Assembly (NCBI RefSeq): GCF_947258525.1
Contig: NZ_CAMYIP010000212.1
Coordinates: 1 to 60,606, forward strand
Origin: an uncultured Eudoraea sp.
GTDB taxonomy: Bacteria > Bacteroidota > Bacteroidia > Flavobacteriales > Flavobacteriaceae
Direction: 5' to 3'
DNA: 60,606 nt
The notes beneath the pieces were generated by a model. That model searched no databases. It was not told the origin of the DNA and saw nothing but the letters and a program-made list of their open reading frames with translations. Positions 7,717 to 16,206 of this stretch are shown one piece after another. Position numbers and translations under genes: made by a program. Numbering within the stretch: the stretch's first letter is position 1; the number at the start of each line of letters is the position of its first letter.

Positions 7717-7975
7717 AATTTAGATGTCGCACATTAGGTTAGTATAGGAAATAGCTTAAATAAACATTAATCATTACAGTTCAGCAAAGTAGATCAACCG
7801 GTTTCTTCAAAGTTCGTTTAAAGTATTCAATTACAAAAATGTTGAATTCAAGCGGCATTATATATGGTTTGCATAAATTTATAAGGCGAGAAAAAATATC
7901 ATTTTAAATTTTTTCAATTAGTTTAGTAAAGAATGTTCGAAAGAATGTTTGCTTTCAAAAATAACAGTGCTATTG
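7717..7975. promoter_or_regulatory. divergent control region between two catabolic operons
   Basis: This 259-base AT-rich gap separates the start codons of two diverging operons and so must hold both promoters. No clean TAnnTTTG box was found on either strand. Visible structure: a direct repeat GAATGTT at 7931-7937 and 7943-7949 (12-base period) just upstream of the LgoD-like gene; a perfect palindrome TTGAATTCAA at 7842-7851; and a palindrome ATAAATTTAT at 7873-7882. Any of these could be a regulator site. No regulator gene lies nearby, so a trans-acting factor encoded elsewhere is expected. Confidence 0.5.
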
Positions 7976-8989
7976 ATGAAGTATATTATATGTGAAAAAC
8001 CCGGCAGCTTTAAACTCAAAGAAAAAAGCAAACCTGTAAAAGCGGTTGGAGAAGCTATTCTTAGCATTAAGAAAATTGGAATTTGCGGAACAGATTTGCA
8101 TGCATATAAGGGAAATCAGGCATTTTTTACTTACCCAAGGATATTAGGTCATGAGTTGGCCGCTGAAGTAATAGAGATAGACAAAAATGTCCAAAATATC
8201 AAAGTCGGGGATAAGGTAATTGTTATGCCTTATATCAGTTGTGGGAACTGTATTGCCTGTAGAAATGGAAAAACCAATTGTTGTACCAGTATCAAGGTAT
8301 TTGGAGTACACATAGATGGCGGTATGCAGGAACAGATTTCGGTACCCGTAAACCTATTGATCCCTGCAAACAGATTGAGTTATGCAGAGATGGCAATTAC
8401 AGAACCGTTGGCTATAGGTGCACATGCCATAAGAAGGGCTCAGATACAACCCCATGAATATATTGTTGTCATAGGTTGTGGACCAATAGGAATAGGCATA
8501 ATGAAATTGGCACAGATTGCAGGAGCCAAAGTAATTGCCATGGATATAGATGCCGGAAGACTAAATTATGCCAAAGATAAAATTGGTGTGGATCATGCTG
8601 TCATAGCCGGAGAATCAGCTGCGGATATCATCTCAAAGCTTACTAAAGGTGAGATGGCTACTGCCGTCTTTGATGCCACAGGTAATAAAGAAGCTTTAGA
8701 AAAAGGCATAAATTATATGGCAAATGGTGGTCGGTATATTTTGGTTGGCTTATCGAAAGGAAAAATTGAATTTGAGCATCCGGCAATACATGCCAAAGAA
8801 ACTACAATAATCTGCAGCAGAAATGCTACCTTAGAAGACTTTGAAACTGTAATTACTATTTTAGAAAAGGGTGAATTCCCCGTAAATTCTTACATAACAC
8901 ATAACGTGGGTTTTTCCGAAATGATACATCAATTCGATAATTGGTTAGACCCTGGAAATGGTGTGATAAAGGCAACAGTTAATTTTTAA
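7976..8989 (+). CDS. lgoD: zinc-dependent L-galactonate 5-dehydrogenase-like enzyme (LgoD-like)
   Basis: A 337-residue medium-chain Zn dehydrogenase. The ligands seen are Cys37 (GICGTDLHA), His59-Glu60 (LGHE), and structural Cys89, Cys92, Cys95 and Cys103. The Rossmann motif is VVIGCGPIGIGI. The stretch around residues 36-60 (Gly-Asn-Gln-x-Phe-Phe-x-Tyr-Pro-Arg-x-Leu-Gly-His-Glu) and the late SRNAT motif closely resemble, from memory, E. coli LgoD (YjjN), which oxidises L-galactonate to D-tagaturonate with NAD. The next genes encode exactly the downstream enzymes. A TTG nine codons upstream is in frame, but ATG at 7976 matches the family N-terminus (MKYIICEKPG). Related sorbitol/threonine-type dehydrogenases are the main alternative; specificity is inferred. 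Confidence 0.72.
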   Translation: MKYIICEKPGSFKLKEKSKPVKAVGEAILSIKKIGICGTDLHAYKGNQAFFTYPRILGHELAAEVIEIDKNVQNIKVGDKVIVMPYISCGNCIACRNGKTNCCTSIKVFGVHIDGGMQEQISVPVNLLIPANRLSYAEMAITEPLAIGAHAIRRAQIQPHEYIVVIGCGPIGIGIMKLAQIAGAKVIAMDIDAGRLNYAKDKIGVDHAVIAGESAADIISKLTKGEMATAVFDATGNKEALEKGINYMANGGRYILVGLSKGKIEFEHPAIHAKETTIICSRNATLEDFETVITILEKGEFPVNSYITHNVGFSEMIHQFDNWLDPGNGVIKATVNF

Positions 8990-9011
8990 AACAACAAAAT
9001 CAAATTAATCC

Positions 9012-10052
9012 ATGAAAAAAGTAGTCACTTTCGGAGAAATTATGCTGCGCCTTGCGCCGCCAGGATTTTTGCGGTTTTCACAGACAAACTCTTTCGATAT
9101 AGTATATGGTGGAGGAGAGTCTAATGTAGCTGTATCCTTAGCCAATTATGGTATTCCCGTGAGTTTTGTAACCCGTTTGCCAAACAATGATATAGGCAAA
9201 TGCGCTTTGATGGAAATGCGCAAAAGAGGTGTTGGGGTAGATGATATTATTTTTGGTGGAGACCGATTAGGCATCTATTTTCTTGAAACAGGTGCGGTAT
9301 CCAGGGGAAGTAAAGTAATATATGACAGATCTCATTCAGCCATCGCTGAAATTAAAACGGGTATGATTGATTGGGAAAAGGTTTTTGAGGGTGCCGGATG
9401 GTTTCACTGGACGGGTATTACTCCGGCCATATCACAAGGAGCAGCAGATGTATGCCTCGAAGCTGTACAAAAAGCCTCAGAACTGGGAATAACCGTATCT
9501 ACCGACCTGAATTACAGGGCTAAACTTTGGAAGTATGGCGTTGAACCCGAAGGAATCATGACCCAGCTAACCTCCTATTGTGATATTATTCTGGGAAATG
9601 AAGAAGATGCTGAAAAACATTTTGGGATTAAACCGGAAGGCTTAGATATCACTACACAGGGACATGATGTAAAAGCCGAAGCGTTCCTCTCTGTCTGCCA
9701 GCAAATGATGGAAAAGTTTCCGAGGGCGAAGAAGGTGATCACTACCTTAAGGGGTTCGCTTTCTGCCTCACATAATACCTGGGCGGGGGTAATTTATGAT
9801 GGTAAGACTTTATTTGAATCGCCCCAATATCAAATAACACATATCGTAGACAGGGTTGGTGGAGGAGATTCTTTTATGGGCGGATTAATCTATGGATTAT
9901 TAAAGTATCCCGAAGATGATCAGAATGCTTTAAATTTTGCGGTAGCAGCGTCTTGTTTAAAACACACTATAAAAGGAGATGCCAATTTGGTAACAGTAGA
10001 AGAGGTCCGGAAATTAATGGGTGGCGATGCCTCAGGCAGGGTAGCCAGATAA
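9012..10052 (+). CDS. kdgK: 2-keto-3-deoxygluconate kinase (PfkB family)
   Basis: A 346-residue ribokinase/PfkB-type sugar kinase. Residues 32-41 (YGGGESNVAV) hold the substrate-binding glycine pair of signature 1. Residues 283-288 (GGGDSF) hold signature 2 with the catalytic base Asp286. The opening VVTFGEIMLRLAPPGFLRFSQ is typical of KDG kinases of Bacteroidetes. It phosphorylates 2-keto-3-deoxy-D-gluconate at O6 with ATP to give KDPG, the substrate of the aldolase encoded 16 bases downstream. It starts 22 bases after the LgoD-like gene in the same operon. The enzyme acts in the cytosol. A related sugar kinase activity is possible, but the context strongly favours KDG. Confidence 0.9.
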   Translation: MKKVVTFGEIMLRLAPPGFLRFSQTNSFDIVYGGGESNVAVSLANYGIPVSFVTRLPNNDIGKCALMEMRKRGVGVDDIIFGGDRLGIYFLETGAVSRGSKVIYDRSHSAIAEIKTGMIDWEKVFEGAGWFHWTGITPAISQGAADVCLEAVQKASELGITVSTDLNYRAKLWKYGVEPEGIMTQLTSYCDIILGNEEDAEKHFGIKPEGLDITTQGHDVKAEAFLSVCQQMMEKFPRAKKVITTLRGSLSASHNTWAGVIYDGKTLFESPQYQITHIVDRVGGGDSFMGGLIYGLLKYPEDDQNALNFAVAASCLKHTIKGDANLVTVEEVRKLMGGDASGRVAR

Positions 10053-10068
10053 TTATATATAACATATT

Positions 10069-10737
10069 ATGGCAAAATATTCAAGATTAGAAGTGGCAAT
10101 GGCAATGAGAGAAAGTGGGATGATTCCTTTATTTTTTCATTCCGATGCAGAACTTGGCAAAAAAGTACTAAAGGCCTGCTACGCAGGAGGTGCCAGGCTA
10201 TTGGAATTTACTTCAAGGGGCGATTTTGCGCATGAGGTATTTGCCGAGCTAAACAAATATGCCCAGTCTGAACTACCCGGAATGATACTGGGAGTTGGAT
10301 CGATAACAGATGCCGGAGCAGCCTCGCTCTATATGCAATTAGGGGCAAATTTCATTGTTACGCCTGTACTCAGGGAAGACATTGCATTAATCTGCAACCG
10401 GCGAAAAGTACTTTGGTCTCCGGGCTGTGGGTCCCTAACAGAAATTGCAAGAGCCGAAGAATTAGGCTGTGAAATAGTAAAACTTTTTCCTGGTTCTACC
10501 TATGGCCCTGGCTTTGTAAAAGCTATTAAAGGGCCTTGCCCATGGACAGACATTATGCCTACTGGAGGTGTTAGTACCGAAGAATCTAATCTCAGGGGGT
10601 GGTTTGAAGCTGGTGTAAGCTGTGTGGGAATGGGGTCAAAACTAATTTCAAAAGAAATTCTCCTTCAAAAAGATTTTAAGAAATTGGAAGAAGATGTAAG
10701 AAAGACGCTGGATATAATTAAAGCTGTAAGGAGTTAA
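10069..10737 (+). CDS. eda: KDPG (2-dehydro-3-deoxy-6-phosphogluconate) aldolase
   Basis: A 222-residue class I aldolase of the Eda family. The catalytic Glu46 lies in LLEFTSRGD, the Schiff-base Lys138 in IVKLFPGS, and the phosphate/carboxylate-binding region is PTGGVS (residues 164-169). The SPGCGSLTE segment is also characteristic. It splits KDPG to pyruvate and glyceraldehyde-3-phosphate; many homologues also cleave 4-hydroxy-2-oxoglutarate. The gene sits between kdgK (16 bases) and uxaA (13 bases), so it completes the lower part of the hexuronate pathway. Length is close to the usual 210-220 residues. Confidence 0.92.
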   Translation: MAKYSRLEVAMAMRESGMIPLFFHSDAELGKKVLKACYAGGARLLEFTSRGDFAHEVFAELNKYAQSELPGMILGVGSITDAGAASLYMQLGANFIVTPVLREDIALICNRRKVLWSPGCGSLTEIARAEELGCEIVKLFPGSTYGPGFVKAIKGPCPWTDIMPTGGVSTEESNLRGWFEAGVSCVGMGSKLISKEILLQKDFKKLEEDVRKTLDIIKAVRS

Positions 10738-10750
10738 TTACTTAAAAGTT

Positions 10751-12403
10751 ATGCCCAAAAAATATGTACAAATAGATCTCAGGGATAATATTATCGTTGC
10801 CATAACAGACCTTCAGGAAGGCACCATCACCGATATAAATGGTATAAAAATTATTCTAAAGGAAAATATCAGGGCCAAGCACAAATTCGCCATGCAAAAT
10901 TTTGGTATTGGTGATGAGATTTATATGTATGGTGTCCTTATTGGGAAAGCGGTTAAACCAATTAAAAGCGGCTGCGCAATTACTGTAGAGAATGTCAAAC
11001 ATGCTTCATCAGCCTATAGTAGTACCAAAGAAAACTTTAAATGGATCGCACCGGATATTTCAAGATTTAATGGACGAACATTTAATGGGTACCACAGGGA
11101 AGACGGCAGTGTTGGCACTGCTAATTATTGGTTGATCATTCCCATGGTATTTTGTGAGAACCGAAATGTAGATGTCTTGGAGGCAGCGCTATCGGAGGCA
11201 TTAGGATATATAACAAAAAAAGATTTTGCCGTGGACACCCAGGCATTGATTAATATATATCAAGCCGGGGCCAACGAAGATGAAATATATGCTACTCCTA
11301 TTATCCATTCAAAAGACGAAATATCTAAAAACCGTGTATTTCCGAATGTTGATGGAATAAAATTTTTAAAGCATGACGGGGGTTGCGGGGGAGTCCGCCA
11401 GGATTCAGAAGCATTGTGTAATCTTTTTGCAGGGTATATAACGAATTCTAATGTAGCCGGAGCTACCGTATTGAGTTTGGGCTGTCAGAACGCAGAAGTT
11501 GAATTCCTTCAAAAGTCCATTGAGCAAAAGGATCCAGACTTTTCAAAACCTGTGTATTACCTGGAACAGCAAAAAAGCAAAAGTGAACGTGATTTTATTG
11601 AAGAAGCCGTAAAACGAACGTTTATCGGATTAACCAAAGCCAATAAATTAGAAAGAAAAGCGGCTCCATTGAACAAATTGGTTTTGGGGTTGGAATGTGG
11701 CGGCTCTGATGGATTTTCAGGAATTTCAGCCAACCCTGCATTGGGATATGCTTCAGATTTATTGGTGGCATTAGGAGGCACAACAGTTCTTTCGGAGTTT
11801 CCGGAACTCAACGGAGTTGAACAAGAACTTATCAATAGATGTGAAACTGATGAAGCTGCAAAAAAATTTGCTTCACTTATGGATTCATATTCTGCAGCGG
11901 CTAAAGCTGTGGGCTCAGCTTTTGAAAATAATCCATCACCCGGCAATATTAAGGATGGCCTTATTACGGACGCTATGAAATCTGCCGGAGCTGCTAAAAA
12001 GGGAGGGACTTCCCCGGTTGTTGATGTACTCGATTACACTGAAAAAATTACCAGGGCCGGACTAAACCTCCTCTGTACTCCCGGCAATGATGTGGAAAGC
12101 ACAACCGGACTTGCAGGATCCGGATGCAATATGATAGTGTTTACAACAGGTCTGGGCACACCAACAGGAAATCCCATAGCACCTGTTTTAAAGCTCTCAA
12201 GTAACACTCACCTGTACGAAAAAATGAAGGATATCATAGATATTAATGCGGGTACGGTAATCAGTGGTGAAGATAGTATTGAAAGTATGGGAGTTAAAAT
12301 TCTGGATTACATCATAGCAACGGCCAGTGGTGAAATAACAGCCAAAGCAAATCTAAAAGGACAGAACGACTTTATTCCATGGAAAAGAGGCATATCGCTA
12401 TAA
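10751..12403 (+). CDS. uxaA: altronate dehydratase (UxaA)
   Basis: A 550-residue protein with an N-terminal SAF-type domain (residues 1-85, VQIDLRDNIIVAITDL to KSGCAITVENV) followed by the large UxaA/GarD catalytic domain. The latter has YHREDGSVGTANYW at about 115, the HDGGCGG motif near 208, and LVLGLECGGSDGFSGISANPA (described in part) near 310. It removes water from D-altronate to give 2-keto-3-deoxy-D-gluconate and uses a metal centre. E. coli UxaA is about 495 residues, so this copy is somewhat longer. It is placed directly after the aldolase gene, with uxaB 46 bases downstream. A galactarate dehydratase is the only serious alternative; pairing with UxaB favours altronate. Confidence 0.9.
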   Translation: MPKKYVQIDLRDNIIVAITDLQEGTITDINGIKIILKENIRAKHKFAMQNFGIGDEIYMYGVLIGKAVKPIKSGCAITVENVKHASSAYSSTKENFKWIAPDISRFNGRTFNGYHREDGSVGTANYWLIIPMVFCENRNVDVLEAALSEALGYITKKDFAVDTQALINIYQAGANEDEIYATPIIHSKDEISKNRVFPNVDGIKFLKHDGGCGGVRQDSEALCNLFAGYITNSNVAGATVLSLGCQNAEVEFLQKSIEQKDPDFSKPVYYLEQQKSKSERDFIEEAVKRTFIGLTKANKLERKAAPLNKLVLGLECGGSDGFSGISANPALGYASDLLVALGGTTVLSEFPELNGVEQELINRCETDEAAKKFASLMDSYSAAAKAVGSAFENNPSPGNIKDGLITDAMKSAGAAKKGGTSPVVDVLDYTEKITRAGLNLLCTPGNDVESTTGLAGSGCNMIVFTTGLGTPTGNPIAPVLKLSSNTHLYEKMKDIIDINAGTVISGEDSIESMGVKILDYIIATASGEITAKANLKGQNDFIPWKRGISL

Positions 12404-12449
12404 TAGTATAATTTTAAAAGCCCTGAGATTCCGGTAAACAAAATAACTT

Positions 12450-13901
12450 TTGAAAACACTAAACAGAAGCACTGTAACTGCCAATTCCTATCCGGAAAAA
12501 ATAATACAATTTGGGGAAGGTAATTTTTTGAGGGCCTTTGCGGATTGGATGATTCATGAGATGAACAAAAATCCCGGTTTCAATACCGGCGTAGTTGTGG
12601 TACAACCTATAGAGCAGGGACTGGTCAAAACACTTAATGATCAGGATGGATTATATACGTTGTACTTAAATGGGATCAAAAATGGTCTTGCCGTTAGTGA
12701 GCATCAAATCATAGATTGTATTCAAAGAGCAATTAATCCTTATAAAGAATATTCAGCTTATTTGTCTATTGCCGAAAATCCCGACTTGCGTTTCGTTATA
12801 TCCAATACAACAGAAGCGGGAATAGCCTATCATAAAGCTGATAAATTAGCAGATTCACCTCAGAAAAGTTTTCCTGGAAAATTAACCGCTTTTTTATACA
12901 AAAGATTCAAAACTTTCAAAGGCGCTTCGCATAAAGGATTAATTATACTACCCTGTGAATTAATAGACAGAAACGGGGATAATTTAAAAAGAATAATTCT
13001 TCAATATGCGGCTGAATGGAATTTGGCCGGAGAATTTACCAACTGGATCAATAAACACAACATATTCTGTAATACTTTGGTAGACAGGATAGTCCCTGGA
13101 TATCCTAAAAATAAGATAGACCAAATTACGAAAGAATTAGGGTACAAGGACAATCTGGTCGTTGAGGGTGAACAATTTCATTTATGGGTTATAGAAGGGC
13201 CAAAAGAAGTTAAAGAGGAATTTCCTGCAGTACAAAGCGGATTGAATATTGTCTTTACGGATAATATGGAACCATACAGAACCAGAAAGGTCCGAATATT
13301 AAATGGAGCACACACATCATTAGTCCCGGTAGGTTATCTGTATGGCATAGATACTGTACGTGAATCTTTGGAAGATCCGGTAGTGGGCGTATTTTTAAAA
13401 AATGCCATATTCAATGAAATTTGCCCAACTCTGGATTTCCCTGAAAAGGAATTGATTCAATTCTCGTATGATGTTTTAGACAGGTTTAAAAATCCCTATT
13501 TGGAACATGCCCTTCTGAGCATTTCACTAAATTCTATTTCCAAATACAAAACAAGGGTTCTACCCTCTGTTCTGGAATTTATTAAAAGGAAGAATAAACT
13601 GCCTGAACATTTATTATTTTCACTGGCTGCTTTAATTGTTTTCTATAAAGGTGATAGGAATGGTGTAGCAATTAAGCTTGCTGATGATAAGGAAGTACTC
13701 GACTTTTTTAAATTACAATGGTCAGAGGTAAATAGTTCGAAAGAAAGTATTACAAGAATTGTTAATTCGGTGTTGTCCAATTCTAATTTCTGGGACCGGG
13801 ATTTGACGAAAATTGAAGGATTACGAAATGAAGTTATTTCGAGCCTTCATTCAATACTAAATAAGGGAATGCACGGAGCTATTTTAAATTTAATAGATTA
13901 A
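12450..13901 (+). CDS. uxaB: tagaturonate reductase / altronate oxidoreductase (UxaB)
   Basis: A 483-residue mannitol-dehydrogenase-family protein whose start MKTLNRS...YPEKIIQFGEGNFLRAFADW tracks E. coli UxaB, which by my recollection has the same length. The NAD-binding loop QFGEGNFLRAF is at about residues 21-31. The conserved catalytic region KVRILNGAHTSLVPVGYL carries the active-site Lys, Asn and His. It reduces D-tagaturonate to D-altronate with NADH. The initiator is TTG at 12450: an in-frame TAA sits six bases upstream at 12444, leaving no other start. It shares an operon with UxaA and the LgoD-like enzyme, which respectively use its product and can make its substrate. Confidence 0.93.
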   Translation: MKTLNRSTVTANSYPEKIIQFGEGNFLRAFADWMIHEMNKNPGFNTGVVVVQPIEQGLVKTLNDQDGLYTLYLNGIKNGLAVSEHQIIDCIQRAINPYKEYSAYLSIAENPDLRFVISNTTEAGIAYHKADKLADSPQKSFPGKLTAFLYKRFKTFKGASHKGLIILPCELIDRNGDNLKRIILQYAAEWNLAGEFTNWINKHNIFCNTLVDRIVPGYPKNKIDQITKELGYKDNLVVEGEQFHLWVIEGPKEVKEEFPAVQSGLNIVFTDNMEPYRTRKVRILNGAHTSLVPVGYLYGIDTVRESLEDPVVGVFLKNAIFNEICPTLDFPEKELIQFSYDVLDRFKNPYLEHALLSISLNSISKYKTRVLPSVLEFIKRKNKLPEHLLFSLAALIVFYKGDRNGVAIKLADDKEVLDFFKLQWSEVNSSKESITRIVNSVLSNSNFWDRDLTKIEGLRNEVISSLHSILNKGMHGAILNLID

Positions 13902-13984
13902 GTCCCGGTAAAAATTAAGGCCCCTCAGGCATAAAGGATTGAAATTGAATATGATATAATTACATAATCTAAAAACAATAGTAT

Positions 13985-14785
13985 ATGGATTTGGGATTGA
14001 AAAACAAGGTTGTGGTGATTTCCGGAGCGGCGGGAATGAAAGGCAGTATTGGAGAAACCATTTTACACAATTTGGCGAAAGAAGGAGCTATTCCTGCGGT
14101 TATAGACAGAAATGACAGGGCTATTGAATATGTTGAGGAAATTCGAAAAAACGGTATTGATGCCCTCTTTTGTAAAACAGATGTTACAGATCCTGAACAA
14201 ATTGAAAATGCAATTAAAAAGATCAGTCAAAAGTACGGACGCATAGATGTGGTTATTAATAATGTAGGCGTAAATGACGGAGCAGGATTAGACGCCACTT
14301 ATGAGGAGTTTATGAATTCACTAAAGCTAAACCTGGTAAGCTTTTTTTTAATAGTCAAATATGCCGTGCCATTCTTAAAAGAATCAAAAGGGAATATTCT
14401 TAATATCGGATCTAAAGTTGCTTTAACCGGACAGGGAGGAACATCGGGCTATGCTGCTGCCAAAGGGGGCGTATTGGGGCTTACTCGGGAATGGGCTGTA
14501 GACCTCATTCAATATGGTATTCGCTCTAATGCCATGATTATATCAGAGTGCTGGACACCTTCTTATAAAAGCTGGATAGAATCTATTGATAATGGAGACC
14601 AAAAACTTAAATCGATTATAAAAAATATTCCCCTGGAAAACCGAATGACCACGCCGCAGGAAATAGCAAATACCTGTTTGTTTACTATCTCTGATAAATC
14701 TTCACATACAACCGGGCAATTTATCACTGTGGACGGAGGTTACGTTCATCTGGATAGATCACTATTAACACAAGAAAATGATTAA
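13985..14785 (+). CDS. SDR family dehydrogenase, L-fucose/L-galactose dehydrogenase-like
   Basis: A 266-residue classical short-chain dehydrogenase. It has a glycine-rich loop (residues 14-23, one residue longer than the usual G-x3-G-x-G), NNVG at 92-95, catalytic Ser143, Tyr156 and Lys160, and Asp41 after strand 2, which favours NAD over NADP. The sequence strongly recalls bacterial L-fucose dehydrogenases (from memory, the Burkholderia enzyme): NxGVNDGxGLDA, VTGQGxTSGY, LTREWAV, SSHTTG and VDGGYxHLDR. Those enzymes oxidise L-fucose and often L-galactose at C1 to the lactone. It is followed within 21 bases by the FucP-like permease gene, supporting an L-galacto-configured sugar. Exact substrate is inferred. 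Confidence 0.8.
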   Translation: MDLGLKNKVVVISGAAGMKGSIGETILHNLAKEGAIPAVIDRNDRAIEYVEEIRKNGIDALFCKTDVTDPEQIENAIKKISQKYGRIDVVINNVGVNDGAGLDATYEEFMNSLKLNLVSFFLIVKYAVPFLKESKGNILNIGSKVALTGQGGTSGYAAAKGGVLGLTREWAVDLIQYGIRSNAMIISECWTPSYKSWIESIDNGDQKLKSIIKNIPLENRMTTPQEIANTCLFTISDKSSHTTGQFITVDGGYVHLDRSLLTQEND

Positions 14786-14806
14786 ACTAGTCAGGAAATA
14801 ATCATT

Positions 14807-16141
14807 ATGGAAAACAAGAAGAGAATACCGGTAGTCTCTAAGCAGGTGTTAATCCCATTTATATTAATAACTTCTTTATTCGCTTTATGGGGATTTGCCA
14901 ATGATATTACGAATCCCATGGTATCTGCTTTTAAAAAGATTTTGGAATTGAACAATACCCAGGCATCCTGGGTTCAGATGGCTTTTTATGGCGGATACTT
15001 TACTATGGCTTTTCCGGCAGCCATGTTTGTTAAAAAATACACCTATAAGAAAGGAATCATCCTGGGGCTTATCCTGTATGCCATAGGTGCCCTTTTATTC
15101 TACCCTGCCGCGGCCTATGAAGAATTTGGGTTTTTTCTGGCAGCATTGTACATACTAACCTTTGGTTTGGCTTTTCTTGAAACCACTGCTAATCCTTTTA
15201 TATTATCCATGGGGGATGAAGAAACAGCAACACGCAGATTAAACCTCGCACAGGCATTTAATCCAATAGGAGCCCTAACGGGTTTATTTATAGCGCAAAC
15301 ATTTATTCTAGGTTCTCTGCAGTCAGATGACCTGGACGCTCAAGGAAATACAATATATGATACACTTTCAGAAACCGCAAAAATAGCTGTAAGATCATCA
15401 GATTTAATGGTTGTACGCAACCCATATGTCATTCTGGGCTTATTTGTATTATTCATGCTTGTTCTTATTGCGCTCGTTAAGATGCCCGAGAAAAAAGAAG
15501 AAGCGGGGGGTTCAGTAACTTCTGCAGTAAAGCGTCTATTTCGGAATAAAAAGTTTGTAGAAGGCACAATAGCACAAATGTTCTATGTTGGGGCTCAGAT
15601 TATGTGCTGGACCTATATTTATCAATATGCAGAAACCCTGGGAATTGACAACCGAAGTGCCGTAACATACGCCTATTGGGCATTGATCCTCTTTTTAATT
15701 GGCCGTTGGATCGGTACCTATTTACTAAAATATGTCCCTTCAGGTAAATTGCTGATGTATTTCGCTTTTGGGGCCATTGCATTCACCCTGGGGGCGATAT
15801 TTATACCGGGGATGATGGGCTTATATTCCCTTGTGGGTATTTCATTGTGTATGTCGGTTATGTTTCCCACAATTTATGGAATTGCTTTAGAAGGGGTTGG
15901 CGAAGATTCTAAATTTGGGGCGGCATTTTTAGTAATGGCCATAGTAGGCGGAGCCATTATGCCTGTTCTCCAGGGTTCAATTTTGGACTTTGGTGGTTCG
16001 GGTTATACCGACATTGAAATTCTTGGAGTTCCCGAAGTAAATTTTTCGTTTGTATTGCCACTTATATGCTTTTTTGTTGTGGGAACTTATGGTTACAGAA
16101 CTTATAGAATTCATTCAAATAAAAACCAGCTTTGGTCTTAA
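14807..16141 (+). CDS. fucP: FucP-like sugar:proton symporter (MFS)
   Basis: A 444-residue major facilitator with about 12 hydrophobic segments. The pattern LFALWGFANDITNPMV in helix 1 and FLETTANPFIL in helix 4 identify the FucP (L-fucose:H+ symporter) family. The Glu of the ETxANPF motif, which is important for proton coupling in E. coli FucP, is kept. The helix-1 acidic residue is present but appears shifted relative to FucP. E. coli FucP carries L-fucose and also L-galactose, so its place directly after the L-fucose/L-galactose-type dehydrogenase fits import of the free sugar across the inner membrane. Glucose/galactose carriers of the same family are the alternative. It is the last plus-strand gene before the sulfatases. 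Confidence 0.82.
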   Translation: MENKKRIPVVSKQVLIPFILITSLFALWGFANDITNPMVSAFKKILELNNTQASWVQMAFYGGYFTMAFPAAMFVKKYTYKKGIILGLILYAIGALLFYPAAAYEEFGFFLAALYILTFGLAFLETTANPFILSMGDEETATRRLNLAQAFNPIGALTGLFIAQTFILGSLQSDDLDAQGNTIYDTLSETAKIAVRSSDLMVVRNPYVILGLFVLFMLVLIALVKMPEKKEEAGGSVTSAVKRLFRNKKFVEGTIAQMFYVGAQIMCWTYIYQYAETLGIDNRSAVTYAYWALILFLIGRWIGTYLLKYVPSGKLLMYFAFGAIAFTLGAIFIPGMMGLYSLVGISLCMSVMFPTIYGIALEGVGEDSKFGAAFLVMAIVGGAIMPVLQGSILDFGGSGYTDIEILGVPEVNFSFVLPLICFFVVGTYGYRTYRIHSNKNQLWS

Positions 16142-16206
16142 AACAAAATAAGATAGGCAGTCAACCTCAAAGATTTATCCTGGCCAACAATTGAATTCTC
16201 AGATTT

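Noticed and set aside
7949-7975. TTG start at 7949 for the LgoD-like gene
   Set aside because: Family N-terminus matches MKYIICEKPG at 7976; the extra nine residues fall in the direct-repeat region.
11557-11946. 129-codon minus-strand frame inside uxaA
   Set aside because: Lies entirely within a well-supported gene on the other strand; low-complexity Ser/Ala-rich translation, a shadow of uxaA codons.
10751-13901. uxaA/uxaB taken as proof of pectin (D-galacturonate) use
   Set aside because: There is no uxaC, pectate lyase, kduI or kduD in the window, and the first gene of the operon is LgoD-like, so galacturonate entry is not supported here although not excluded for the genome.
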